Below, in pieces: positions 23,875-35,218 of a stretch of DNA of 64,000 nucleotides. The DNA comes from Charina bottae (lineage: Eukaryota > Chordata > Lepidosauria > Squamata > Charinaidae): positions 66,102,001-66,166,000 of the forward strand of contig JALMGJ010000001.1 of NCBI GenBank assembly GCA_023362775.1. The letters run 5' to 3'. Below the pieces are notes generated by a model, which was not told the origin of the DNA, ran no database searches, and saw nothing but the letters and a program-made list of their open reading frames with translations. The translations under genes and the position numbers were made by a program. Position 1 is the stretch's first letter, and each line of letters starts with the position of its first letter.

Positions 23875-25111
23875 GCTTAAGATCTTGCAAGGTAGACTCC
23901 AGCAATTCATGGAGTGAGAATTGCCAGATGTACAAGCTGGGTTTAGAAAAGGCAGAGGAACTAGAGACCAAATTGCCAATATCCGCTGGATAATGGAGAA
24001 AGCCAGGGAGTTTCAGAAAAACATCTATTTTTGTTTTATTGACTATTCTAAAGCCTTTGACTGTGTGGGTCATAACAAATTGTGGCAAGTTCTTGGTGGT
24101 ATGGGGATACCAAGTCATCTTGTCTGCCTCCTGAGGAATCTGTATAACGACCAAGTAGCAACGGTAAGAACAGAGCACGGAACAACGGACTGGTTTAAGA
24201 TTGGGAAAGGAGTACGGCAGGGCTGTATACTCTCACCCTGTACGTTCAACCTGTACGCAGAACACATCATGCGACGTGCTGGGCTTGAGGAATCCAAGGC
24301 TGGAGTTAAAATCGCTGGAAGAAACATTAACAGTCTTAGATATGCAGATGATACCACTTTGATGGCTGAAAGCGAGGAGGAGTTGAGGAGCCTTATGACA
24401 AAGGTGAAAGAAGAAAGTGCAAAAGCTGGGTTGCAGTTAAACCTCAAAAAAACCAAGATTATGTCAACCAGCTTGATTGATGACTGGCAAATAGAGGGAG
24501 AAAAAGTGGAGGCAGTGACAGACTTTGTATTTCTAGGCGCAAAGATTACTGCAGATGCTGACTGCAGCCAGGAAATCAGAAGACGTCTACTTCTTGGGAG
24601 GAGAGCAATGGCAAATCTTGATAAAATAGTTAAGAGCAGAGACATCACACTGACAACAAAGGTCCGCATAGTTAAAGCAATGGCATTCCCTGTAGTAACC
24701 TATGGCTGTGAGAGCTGGACCATAAGGAAGGCTGAGCGAAGGAAGATAGATGCTTTTGAACTGTGGTGTTGGAGGAAAATTCTGAGAGTGCCTTGGACTG
24801 CAAGAAGATCAAACCAGTCCATCATCCAGGAAATAAAGCCAGACTGCTCACTTGAGGGAATGATATTAAAGGCAAAACTGAAGTACTTTGGCCACATAAT
24901 GAGAAGACAGGATACCCTGGAGAAGAAGCTGATGCTAGGGAAAGTGGAAGGCAAAAGGAAGAGGGGCCGACCAAGGGCAAGATGGATGGATGATATTCTG
25001 GAGGTGACGGACTCAACCATGGGGGAGCTGGGGATGGTGACGGCCGACAGGAAGCTCTGGCGTGGGCTGGTCCATGAAGTCACGAAGAGTCGGAAGCGAC
25101 TGAACGAATAA
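23875..25111 (+). pseudogene. BovB reverse transcriptase core and C-terminus (copy 1)
   Basis: Resumes after the nested insertion at AAGATCTTGC and runs 396 codons from 23,921 to the natural stop. Motifs by residue from 23,921: FIDYSKAFD (39-47, first catalytic Asp), GVRQGCILSP (97-106), YADD (141-144, catalytic pair), then the C-terminal YGCESWTI, WTARRSNQSI, YFGHIMRRQD and the basic GKRKRGRPRARW. This part is intact in frame; the disabling lesions lie upstream. Confidence 0.95.
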
Positions 25112-25159
25112 ACAACAAGCCTTAACCACTACACCAAACTGGGTCCCTATTTGGCTCTT

Positions 25160-25674
25160 ATGTTCAGCTTAATGCCTTGCCATTTATCTTATACACTTCC
25201 CTGTCTCTGTTCCTCTTTTCCTTCATGGTTATCAGTTTTTTGTTCTCTGCTTTTCGCTCTCCTATCAAAATCTGTGTCATTTTGTTCTTGATGCCTTTAT
25301 TTCTTTTATCTACTCCTCTTGATATATTTTAATTTAGATTTAGGCAGCTGTAAGATGTTTGTTTCCTTTGCCCATTGTGGTTGGCAGACCACAGGCCAGA
25401 CAGTTAAAGTACACAAGTTTTGTGATCAGTGCCTACATGTCCTTGTGGTGATGGCTTATATTCTGAGCATGACCTGCTTAGGGCCCAACTTTACTACATC
25501 ATTCCTTTCAATTTTCTTCCAGGCTCTGAATATCTGTTAGAATTTAGTTCTGTAGTCATACATGGATGTTATCAAATATGCATATTGGCTAGAACCTATC
25601 CAGTTAAAAATAGTTTTCATCCTTTATTCAATATGTTTCTTTATTCCTTCTTTGGCTTTTCTACTAACTTGTAC
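25160..25674. other. No recognised feature
   Basis: T-rich spacer between the nest and a hAT element. Confidence 0.45.
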
Positions 25675-25682
25675 CTTTAGAA

Positions 25683-25954
25683 CATAGCTTTCCAAACTGT
25701 GTGTCGTGACACTTTAGTGTGTCGCAACACACAGTTTAGTGTGTTGCAAAGCGGCGGCGCGGGGGCACGCGTGGCGGCGTTGGTGTGCACGGTGGTGGCA
25801 GCGACGACGGCAGCAGCACGCCATCAGCGCTTCCGCATTTTAGCGAGGCCGCCACCGTGCATGCTGCCGCTGCGCGCCCCCCCACGCTGCTGCCATGCGC
25901 GTGCGTGCTGCCACCGTTGGTGTGTCGCCAACAGCAACAGTTTGGAAAGCACTG
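25683..25954. mobile_element. GC-rich hAT MITE, copy 2 (272 bp)
   Basis: Ends CATAGCTTTCCAAACTGTG and AGTTTGGAAAGCACTG, with a perfect 8-bp target duplication CTTTAGAA at 25,675-25,682 and 25,955-25,962. The core is CpG-rich (GCGGCGGCGCGGGGGCACGC) but differs from copies 1 and 3. TGTGTCGC occurs just inside each end. No transposase. Confidence 0.92.
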
Positions 25955-25962
25955 CTTTAGAA

Positions 25963-27235
25963 TATACATGTTAAAGAATATAGACCTTGCCTTGGGAAGG
26001 GAGAAGGGCGCAATGAACCATCAAGAGAGGAGAAAAGATTACTCTGCCCTGAGAAAGGGGAAAGTGTGAGAAAGAAACATCATGCTATTGCTTGGTATAA
26101 GACGTGGTACACAATTGGCAGGAACAAGTGGTTTAGTTAATTCCTATGTTTGGTCAAACAGCAATGCCCCCTGGATGGCTCATTATAGTATGGTCTGAAA
26201 CTTTGCATTAAATATGAAGTTATTGGTTTGTTTTGGAGAACATATCGAATCACAGACTGACCCACCATATTTTAATTTAGCATGTTATCCAAATGCATAT
26301 AGTCAGTTGAACATTCAGTGTAAACTATGATCATGGTACCACCATTGTGTTGATGATTAGGTCAAAGGCATTTGAAGCTTCCTAAATAATTTTTTTTATT
26401 AAAAAAAAATCCATCATTTCTTCAGAGGTAAATACAGAGAGCCCTGATCCCTCCACAATCCTCTTGCTGAGAGGCAAAGACAGAAGAAAACTTTCACACA
26501 AAACATTTCTTTGTATAAATCCCTGGTTTTATAGCAGTCTCACTTACAGACAAAATCTCACTGAAGATCTTTCCAAAGTATAATTGTGGAATGCAGTTTT
26601 TTTTAAAAAATGCTTATCAATCAATTGCTGACACCAGCTCAACTGATAGCCACTTCAAGGAGTTAAGTAAATTATTTTTTTAAAAGAATGGATGGTTTGG
26701 AAGGGGAAAAAATAGATGAGCACTGTGAGTTGAATAATATTCTCAACAAGAGCTAACACTATAAATTGTTTTAAGTACTATATTTCCTGCAGCATTGAAT
26801 TATGGGATAATGGGAAAAGGTAAAGGCAGCTTTGCTAAGTTCTCTAATGGTTCTTTTTTATGTACTGTGTTGCATGACTGGTGACTGATAACTAGAATTT
26901 AAAGTGTAGCTCTGCTCTCAAGCTATATTTCAGTTGGCTCCATGCACAACTTTGGCTAAAAAGGCTGTTCTTGACAACCTTGCTTGACTAATAATATTTC
27001 TCCCTGGACATGCCCAACTGTGGCTGGTTTGGGGCATTGGGTTGTACTCATCCATCAGATCTGAATTCTGCAAACCACGAGGAGTTATCATACATTTAGA
27101 TGCATTGGTTATGGCTGGAATCCAAAGAGCTACTTTAAGTTGTTTTAAAAAATGAAGCCTTGTATTCATCAATGTTTCTTTCTTTAAAATGTTCTTCTCA
27201 TACCCTAGAATCTTCAAAAAAGGTTTTGCAGGTCC
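25963..27235. other. No recognised feature
   Basis: AT-rich spacer; short frames without resemblance. Confidence 0.45.
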
Positions 27236-27560
27236 CAAGGCCTTTTTATTTATTTAATTTTTTATGCCCTATCTTTCATCTAGAAAGTATCCCAGAATGG
27301 CTACCATATGAAGAAAAAACAAGACCACCGTAATCTCCTGATTTGTTATTATTAATATATTTGGTACATCTATGCCTTATCTTTCCTGCAAGAAACTCAA
27401 AATTATGAATATGATCTCCCCATCCCCCCCAAAAAACACTGTACCCTCACAAGAACAATGAAAGGGGTAGGCCCAAGGGCATTCAGTGAATTTCACACTG
27501 AGTAGAGACGGAATCCAGTCCTTCCAGTCCGTAAGATAAAAGAAGTTGGCATATGCCAGC
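27236..27560 (-). mobile_element. Decayed LINE/SINE tails
   Basis: The T/A-rich TTTATTTATTTAATTTTTT followed by ATGCCCTATCTTTC looks like a worn L2-like 3' terminus. The stretch 27,440-27,540 (CCCTCACAAGAACAATG, then CAAGGGCATTCAGTGAATTTC) resembles the body of squamate tRNA SINEs. Both are weak. Confidence 0.3.
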
Positions 27561-27596
27561 CTTGCCTAACCTAGGCACTGTCTAGATATCTGGATT

Positions 27597-28226
27597 ACTT
27601 TTTTTTAATTGCACATTCTTTTTTTATGTTTAATTATTTTTTTTCATAATATATAAATGAAAAAGAAAAAAGAAATTACAGTGAAAGTATAAGAAATAGA
27701 AGGAATAGAGGTGTAGAACAGAAAATAGAAAAAAGGGGAAGAATCAAAAGAAGAAATACAAACATATATAGACATTTAACAAACTGACTTCCGACTTCCT
27801 TTACAAAGGATATATACAAAAAACCTTTCATAGAACCCTTGTTTAACTTTATATTATTGCTTCTACTTTTCCCAATAATCTATCATTATAACTAATCATC
27901 GAAACCATGTGTTACTATTTGACTATGTTCAGTTTCATGCAAAAAGTCAATTAATGGCTTTCAGTCTTTCTTAAATTTTGTCAATGATTTTTCTTTTATA
28001 ATAGCCGTCAGTTTTGCCATTCCCGCTAATTCCAAAAGCTTAACTAACCATTCCTCAACTGTAGGTAATGTCTGGTCTTTCCAATGTTTGGCCAAAAGTA
28101 GTCTCACAGCCGTTGTCATACAAAGAAGTAAAGTACCATGTACTTTTTCTAGGTGTATGTCCATCATCCCCAATAAGAAAAATTCTGGTCTCAATTGAAT
28201 ATCTGTTTTCAAAATCTTTCAAATAG

Positions 28227-28271
<45 letters not shown>

Positions 28272-29160
28272 TGGTATTTATACCCCGCCTATCCCCTCCC
28301 TAACGGAGGACTCTAGGCAGCTTACATACATGTCTATATACATTTATCTTTATACATACATTTATCACCAAGTGTAATTTTACCCGCGCACCAGGAGAGG
28401 GGGTAAGGGAACCGGCTCTTAAGGCTCTGGACTACAATTCCCAGGATGCCTTGAGCCGGCTGCTGACGTCCTGTTGATGTCACTTCCGGGTCTGTCTGTC
28501 CTCACTGGCAGCATTTCAGTCTTCCTCCGATCTTTCTCCATCTTTTCTCCGGTGGAACGGCTCCCCGAAAGGACGCAGCACATTTTTCCCACGTAAGTGG
28601 TACCCAATTTATCTACTTGCCTTAATTAGCTTTCGAATTGCTGGGTTGGCAGAAGCTGGGGTGAATGACGAGAGCTCACCTCGCCACGCGGGGATTAGAA
28701 CTGCCGACCATCAGATCTTATACAGGCAGTCCTTCCGGCTCAGCGGTTTAACCCGCTGAGCTACCGCGCCCTATATATGTCCATACAGTATTCTTTAACT
28801 CTTTTACAAGACCACCAAAGGTGATATAAGGTTCCTTCATGTCTTTTACATTTCCAGCAGACGTTCGATACTCCTTTATGCATTTTGGAAAGTTTATCTG
28901 GTGTCAAATACCATCTATACATCATCTTATAGAATTTTTCTTTAAGATTATAACATACTGTAAATTTAAGACGCTTTAACCACATATTTTCCCATTGTTC
29001 AAGTTGGATGTTATATTGAAAATTTTTCGCCCATTTCATTTTACTATACAATCTTTTACTAGTTCCTCTTCCGTTTCCAATGTTAACAATAATTTGTACA
29101 TTTTAGTTATAAGATGATCATCGTTTGAACATAATTCTGTTTCAAATATAGTTTTATCTC
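27597..29160 (-). mobile_element. L1 LINE, 3' part of ORF2, split by a SINE
   Basis: On the minus strand, 29,051 to 28,776 encodes the L1 ORF2 C-terminal region (EKFYKMMYRWYLTPDKLSKM, then VCWKCKRHEGTLYHLWWSCK with its Cys/His pattern). It continues past the SINE from 28,212 (PEFFLLG, VRLLLAKHWKDQ, LPTVEEWLVKLLELAGMAKL, LTKFKKDW). An A/T-rich 3' UTR runs to about 27,597, where T-runs on the plus strand mark the poly(A). The element is 5'-truncated near 29,160 and has internal stops, so it is dead. Confidence 0.82.
28226..28775 (-). mobile_element. tRNA-derived SINE, family B, copy 1, inside L1
   Basis: Minus strand: head GGTAGCTCAGCGGGTTAAAC with B box-like GGCAGTTCTAATCCCC, then a central domain AGCTTCTGCCAACCCAGC shared with family A. 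A CpG-rich middle of about 230 bp follows, then an L2-like tail (TAGAGTCCTCC, GGCGGGGTATAAATACC) and an (AT)n run (28,226-28,270). The middle carries promoter-like words: ACTACAATTCCCAGGATGCC (28,431-28,450, plus), CACTTCCGGGT (28,481-28,491) and TGACGTCC. It lies in the L1 at a TATATA site. Confidence 0.88.
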
Positions 29161-31130
29161 TTTATACCCATGATGGCAGAGAATTCTTGGAATTGAAATC
29201 CAGACATCTGGCAGATGCCCAGACTGGATTTGGCAGCCCAAATAAACAGACAAACACACAAGCAAACAGGTTCTAAAACTCAACAGATATCCAGTATAGG
29301 AGGTGAACTTAGAGCTTGTTATTCAAGAAACATTACCAATCACTGGGTTCCAGTGGCAATGGATCGATACCTGCAAAAATAAAAGGCAGGGGTATATGGC
29401 CTGTGAACTGCAAATTGCAGGTTGCCCATCCCTGCTATAGGCAAAGAGATTACTGGTACTTCTTTGCTGCAAAACATTCTGGTACTCTCCCAGGACCCCC
29501 TGCAGGCACCCAGCATGGTACAAGATTGAAAAAAGAAAAAATCCACAGCTGAAAGTGGAGGAAATAATACAATTTGAAAATCAAAGGAATGCATTCCAAA
29601 ATGCAAAATGCAGGCAAAACAGAACACCTAGAGAGGGGGGGGGGTACAATTTCGCCACAAATTACCCAGCATGCACGAAAGAATCAAGAAATTAGGCATC
29701 TACAAAACCTTTCCAGTTGCCTACCCACAACTTCATGCCTTCACCAGCAACACATAGCACAAAGTCTCTAGCATGAAAACCAGCTGGCCTGTAGCTTTTC
29801 AGATGCTTAACATTCCTATCTCCTAAGGAAAAGATGGACATAGAGAAGATGTGTGGATGTTGCTGGATCTTTACCTATAATTCCTAAAAGGAACAGAGCT
29901 GATAATAACAGATTCTTGAGTTTGCTATTGGCAAAGGATTTCCTAATGATACCGAGTACTTCCTCACAGGCCTTAGACTGGATGCTTCTTTAATTATTCT
30001 GATGCAAAACTCTTTTTGTAACATCAAGAATAACAGTAAACTGCACTAGAACGCTTCATTATTTCTTCACTATTACCAAAGATCGTTCAGAAGCGGAGAA
30101 CCTCTGGCCCCACTAATCTACCTTGTTCTTATCTTAGCCTTTATTTTATATATATGAAAATCCAGAAATCCCAATTTTGCCATAAATTTCAGGGACAATG
30201 TAGGGAGGTCTGCAAAAATAGAATTGGGAATGGGGCAAATGTGACCTGTAAATTGCAGGTTTATAAAGAACCAAAGAGTGTTTTCTGAGAGCAATTGCCT
30301 TCTGCGGATAGGGTGGCATTTTCTGTTTCAAAGGGGTCGGCTTCTCCATAAGACTGTTACAGGAAAGCTAAGCAATCAGGCTCTGGAAAGAAATCTAATC
30401 TACAGATTTAGGGAATGTCAAAATCCTACAGTCCATCCCATGAAATCAGGGAGCCCATATTTAATCCCCCCAAGTGCTGTATTGAGGCTTGAAAATAAGA
30501 TTAACCCAGGCCAGGATCTTTACTTTGGAAACAAAAGAATGGCAAGGGAGGTGGAAAAAGATGATTTGAAATATTCACAGAGAAAAGCATACATGAAAAA
30601 AATAAAAGCAGTAGAATCTTGAAATGCCCTTCATTTCTTTTTGCCCTTGCACTGACAAGTTTGCAGCATTAATCAGAATAATTAGGATTTAGTTTAGGCA
30701 TGATAAAGACCTGTACCTTATAAATATCCTAAAAGCCATTTATTTTATTCTTACTGTAATTCTCACCAGTTTTCATTTGTAATTCATCCATTAGGCCCAA
30801 TATCTGGAAATCTAAGAAAAAGTCAGATGAAATCCTTCCTTCCTGCCTTCCTGCCTGCCTTCCTCAAACATTAGGAAATAGACAAAATTTGTTTCTCTGA
30901 GCATTTCAGATTGATCCCCATGGGAAAATAGAAGAGAGTAATTTGTTTTTACTGCAGTTAACTCCGTTTGAAGGAATGCTCCCTATCTTTCCAGGTTACT
31001 TTTTGTCTTAATCTAGTTTACACCAACACCATTCACTATGTCTCTTCAGACTTCTCTGTCTTTGCAAACCATTCTTAGCTCCATTGCCTTTTATTCTTTA
31101 AACCCACCACTCTCTTTTTAAGGATCTCAT
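29161..31130. other. Mostly unannotated 2 kb
   Basis: Small items only: a piece of the palindromic hAT arm near 29,175-29,205 (GAATTCTTGGAATTGAA), a G-run at about 29,635-29,643, and a CCTT/CCTG tract at 30,833-30,862. No coding evidence. Confidence 0.45.
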
Positions 31131-31958
31131 TCATTCCAACCACTCTACCAGCCCATGCCAAATACCAACCCCGCAGAACCAAAAATCACTGTTGACAACA
31201 CCCAGCTGACAAATGTAAGCAGCTTCAAATACTTGGGAAGCATCATCTTGAGTAATGGGTCTTTGGACAAATAAATTGACTCCAGGATCAGCAAGGCCAG
31301 CCAGGGGCGGCTGTGTACTAGAGTGGTCAATTAACACAACATCCATATCTCCACAAAGCTGAAAGTCTACAGAGCTGTGATTATCCCTTCTCTCCTATAT
31401 GCATGTGAGTCCTGGACTCTGTACCAATGACCCACCAAACAACTGGAGAAATTCCACATGCTCATTCTTTGCTCCATCCTTGGCATTTGTTGGCAAGACT
31501 GTGTCTCCAACCTGGAGGTCTTGGATTACATGGAATCCACCAGTATTGAGTCCCTGATTATTGGAGCCCAGATGCAGTGGGTGGGATACGTCATCAGAAT
31601 ACACAACCACCGTATGCCTTGCCAGTTGCTCTATGGTGAACTGGAGACTGGGAAGAGACCTTAAGGTCATCCACGCAAGCACTACAAAGACTCTTTGAAA
31701 GAAACCCTACGCCACTGTGACATCCAGCCAAGGGAAGTAGAAGCTATGGCTGCTGACAGAACCCACTGGCGAGCTCTGTGCTATGAAGCCTCCACCAGCT
31801 TTGAAGACGGGTGCTGCCAAAAACTGATAGAAAACTGTGAGCGGCATCACAGAATAACACCCACAGTTATTGCAAAAGTGGACTTCCAGTGCCCCCATTG
31901 TGCTAGACTCTGTGCTTCCAGGCCTGGACTACCGAGCCACCTCCATGTTCACAGATGA
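31131..31958 (+). mobile_element. LINE RT C-terminal fragment with zinc finger, decayed
   Basis: In one main frame with several stops: FKYLGSIILSNGSLDK, STKLKVYRAVIIPSLLYACE, SWTLYQ, QMQWVGYVIRIHNHRMPCQL, LYGELETGKR, and a final CPHCARLCASRPGLPSHLHV. The order matches the element nested at 22,830-23,874, ending in the same kind of C2H2 finger, but the sequence is a different, older family. 5'-truncated; in-frame stops near 31,272, 31,333, 31,428 and 31,663. Confidence 0.85.
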
Positions 31959-32348
31959 ACTGAACAACAACATGTCTTCTTCAAACCCAAAGGACTACCT
32001 ATCACTCTCTTGACTAATTCCGATTGACCCATTCACATTGTCTAGTAGAATACTTTTCTCCCAGATCACATTCATTCAAAGTACTGCACAAATTTCCCCC
32101 CAGCTCAGCTGTGATTCTTCTTTTGTCTCCTTTCATTGGAGTTTAATATACAACTATCTAACCAATATAAAATATACAACCAACCTATAGATTCCAATTT
32201 CCATAATCATCCACAATAATGTAAATAGTACCATTCTGATATACACTTCCCTGCATGTTTTAATCAACTCCACTTTACATAATCAGGTCACATTCATTCA
32301 GATCTGTCATATTCTTCTCCTTTCTCTTAATTTCACAGACATAGAAGA
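31959..32348. other. No recognised feature
   Basis: Spacer between two LINE fragments, possibly 3' UTR of the upstream one. Confidence 0.4.
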
Positions 32349-33640
32349 TTTATTTATTTATTTAATTTCTATAACCGCCCATCTCCCCCCATGGGGAACT
32401 CTGGGCGGTTCACAATAAACAAGTTAAAATAAGGTTTAAAATCTCAATTATACAATAAATATAAATTAAATTGAAAATCCAGATGGTAATGGAATAGTTA
32501 AAAGAAGGACAGTTATAAAATTAGGGGATTAGCCACCCCCATGAGGAACTATTCCCATGCCAGGCGGCAGAACCAGGTCTTCAGCTCTTTTCTAAAGGTC
32601 GGGAGGGAGGAGATCTGTCTCAACTCTGGGGGCAAGATGTTCCATAGAGTGGGCGCTGTCACAGAGAAGGCCTGCCTCCTAGCCCCCATCAGATGACACT
32701 CTTTAATTGATGGGGTTCATAGCAGGCCCTCTCTGAATGACCGGGTGGGGCGGGTCGATAATATGGGGATAAGACGGTCCCTCAGGTAATCTGGCCCCAT
32801 GATTACGCACCGATTCCGAACGGGGTAGTGCTACCCCATCGAGAACCAAAGATGATAATTTCCCAGAAGACGCTAAGCCATCAATCCACAGCCACTCGGT
32901 CTTACCAGGGTTCAATTGAAGCCTGTTGTTCCCCATCCAGGCCCTCACAGCCCCCAGGCACTGGGACAGGGTGGACACTGCATCACTTACCTCACCAGGG
33001 ATGGAGATATACAATTGAGTATCATCCGCATACTGATGATACCTCATCCCATGGTGTCGGATGACCTCGCCCAGCGGTTTCATGTAGATGTTAAATAGGA
33101 GAGGAGAGAGAACCGACCCCTGCAGCACCCCACATAGGAGCGGTCGCAGGCCAGATCTCTCCTCTCCTATCAGCACCAACTGGGAGCGGCCCTGGAGGAA
33201 GGAGGTGAACCAGCGCAAAACTACGCCGCCTACCCCCAACTCCCTAAGCCGCCCCAAAAGGATACCATGGTCGATGGTATCGAAAGCCGCTGAGAGATCT
33301 AAGAGAGCCAGGATGGATGCACTACCTCCATCCCGCTCCCACCAGAGATCATCCGTAAGCGCGACCAATGCAGTCTCCGTCCTATGTCCCGGTCTGAAAC
33401 CTGACTGAAAAGGGTCTAGATAATCCACTTCATCCAGGGTCCTTTGAAGTTGCAACGCCACCACTTTCTCAACCACCTTTCCCAAAAAGGGAAGGTGGGA
33501 GACTGGACAAAAATTTTCCAGAATGGTAGGGTCCAGGGATGGCTTCTTGAGGAGGGGGTGTACCAATGCCTCCTTGAAGGCCGTTGGAACCACCCGCTCC
33601 AACAAGGATGTGTTAATCATAGCCTGAACCCATCCACATG
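32349..33640 (-). mobile_element. L2-like LINE, 5'-truncated copy
   Basis: Minus strand: RT domain (33,640 to about 32,800), then 3' UTR with the family signature (GTTCCCCATGGGGGGAGATG, then GGGCGGTTATAGAAATT) and an AAAT-type tail at 32,349. Between the RT palm and the 3' UTR the usual thumb/C-terminal coding is missing, so there is an internal deletion near 32,810. No target duplication recognised. Confidence 0.9.
32703..33620 (-). pseudogene. L2-like reverse transcriptase, partial
   Basis: A 305-codon open frame with palm motifs: PFQSGFRPGHRTETALVAL (70-88), LLDLSAAFDTIDHG (106-119, first Asp), GVLQGSVLSPLLFNIYMKPL (164-183) and YADD (197-200). FNIYMKPLGEV is characteristic of L2 rather than CR1. 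The frame lacks the endonuclease and the first RT blocks, and after about residue 270 it runs into non-coding tail. It makes no complete enzyme. Confidence 0.9.
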
Positions 33641-33856
33641 ACCTATTTTATTTTATTTTTTAAGATACCTATCTTTCATTTCATTTGTTAATTTATTCTC
33701 TTTACCATTTCTTCCTCTTAGATTTCAAGCTGCAATTTTCCACATGCCATAGTCATCACCAGGTGGACAGCTAGAGATTGGCCTCTGCCAACACCATGGC
33801 TTTGGTCAATTGAGGCTTTCACAATTTTTTTTTAGTAATATAGAGAAGATGTAGAC

Positions 33857-33967
33857 CACTGTTTCTCAGCCTCAGCAACTTTAAGATGTGTGGATTTCAA
33901 CTTCCAGAATCCCCCAGCCAGCATTAAGTCCATACATCTTAAAGTTGCTGAGGTTGAGAAACACTAG
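33857..33967. mobile_element. Palindromic hAT MITE, third copy
   Basis: Ends CACTGTTTCTCAGCCTCAGC and GAGGTTGAGAAACACTA with long inner inverted arms (AAGATGTGTGGATTTCAA). Flanks ATGTAGAC (33,849-33,856) and GTGTAGAC (33,967-33,974 if the end is set at CACTA) match at 7 of 8 bases. Confidence 0.85.
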
Positions 33968-34879
33968 TGTAGACTATATTACCAGCTTTAGTTGTATATG
34001 TGTCAAATGCAGCTTTCCTATAGAATAGTAAGGACAATATCAATCAGTTTAGGGACATTTTGGCCAGTATGCCAAACCCCAGATTACCCCAAGCATACTC
34101 ATACTAGTTAATGCAAGCTAGGAGATCTTTTGATCTCCAGTCTAAAGACTACCTTCCAAACCAGCACAGCCATCCACAGGAAGATACATGTGATGTATTA
34201 ACCACATTTCCTCCTTTGTTCATCCTAGGGATGCTAAACCAGGACAGCCAATCCTTTTGCAGCTGGGGATGTTTTCAGCAGCTAAATAGGAAAGGCCAAT
34301 TTCTTAGCTTTTCCTCTTATTTTTCAAGGGATAATGGGATGGGGAGGAGGGGGAACTGTTCCTGATTACAAAAGCTCATTACACCTTATTTTTTCAATTT
34401 CCCACTGGAAGACTAACGTGGTCTTGGCCCCATATCCTGGGACTATAACTATTACTACAGTTCCTTGTCAGATTTTTTGATTCTGAACATAATTTCTTCC
34501 AAACTTTGTTGGTGGGGGGAAAAAATAGAAGTTGATGTTCTAAGGAATTCTGCTCCTTTGGCATTTACTTCTGCAGAGGCAGCTTTTGCTGTTTCTGGAG
34601 AAAATAAATGACTTCTGTTTTCTACCAGTGTCTACAGCAGTTCATCAAGAAATAATGGGATTGCAGGGAGAAGCTGCACACAGCTAGGCTGTTTTCTATT
34701 CTGCTACCACATCTGTACTTGCTTTGGCAGGCATTTCATACTGTTCCAGACAAATCAAAAGGGCTGTAATGTCATCAGGGCTGGGGGTCCCAGGAGACCG
34801 GTGAGATCTCAAAGTGGCTCCATTATTGCTGCTAACAACTATTCTCTCTTATGTCTTGTGATTTTTTGATTTTTTAAAA
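33968..34879. other. No recognised feature
   Basis: Anonymous spacer. Confidence 0.45.
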
Positions 34880-34977
34880 TAATGAATGTTTTATATGTTT
34901 ACTGTTTTATGACTTTGTTGTACACTGCCCAGAGTCACTTTTCGTGAGATGGCAGCCATATAAATTTGATATATAAA

Positions 34978-35026
<49 letters not shown>

Positions 35027-35030
35027 ATAG
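34880..35030 (+). mobile_element. L2-like 3' end with (AAAT)n tail
   Basis: TGTACACTGCCCAGAGTCAC and GCAGCCATATAAATTTG are the L2-like terminal signature. (AAAT)n follows at 34,974-35,029. Confidence 0.8.
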
Positions 35031-35218
35031 TGATGATGGTGATTTAATAACACAAGTATCTAATCCTGATGGCAGGGAGCTCTGTTAATTTATATTGGTT
35101 CTTAAAAAAGCATTAGCTTCTCCATCATTTTAGCAAAAGTCCAGACCTCTTAAATTAAAGTAGTCACCCCCTACCTAATCCATGCAAAAGCCACAAACCC
35201 ATGGCCAGAAGTAGCATA

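Larger units (their letters stand above)
20907..25118 (+). mobile_element. BovB LINE (RTE clade), full-length copy 1, interrupted
   Basis: Runs from the 5' end (CTCCAGCAAAGGAGATCG) to the 3' end (CGACTGAACGAATAAACAAC), with a perfect 12-bp target duplication GCCTTAACCACT at 20,895-20,906 and 25,119-25,130. Without the 1,045-bp insertion at 22,830-23,874 it is about 3.17 kb, the usual full length. It encodes endonuclease and reverse transcriptase but carries a stop, a 44-bp deletion and the insertion, so it cannot be active. It lies within a Sauria SINE. Confidence 0.97.
20684..25147 (-). mobile_element. Sauria-type SINE, split in two by a BovB
   Basis: Read on the minus strand, the SINE starts at 25,147 (CCCAGTTTGGTGTAGTGG), is interrupted after 17 bp, resumes at 20,906 with the tRNA-derived head, and ends at 20,684 in a BovB-like tail (CGTTCAATCGTGTCCGA on the plus strand). 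About 240 bp in all. Its own target duplication TATTTGGCTCTT flanks the whole nest at 20,672-20,683 and 25,148-25,159, so the SINE was there first. Confidence 0.92.
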
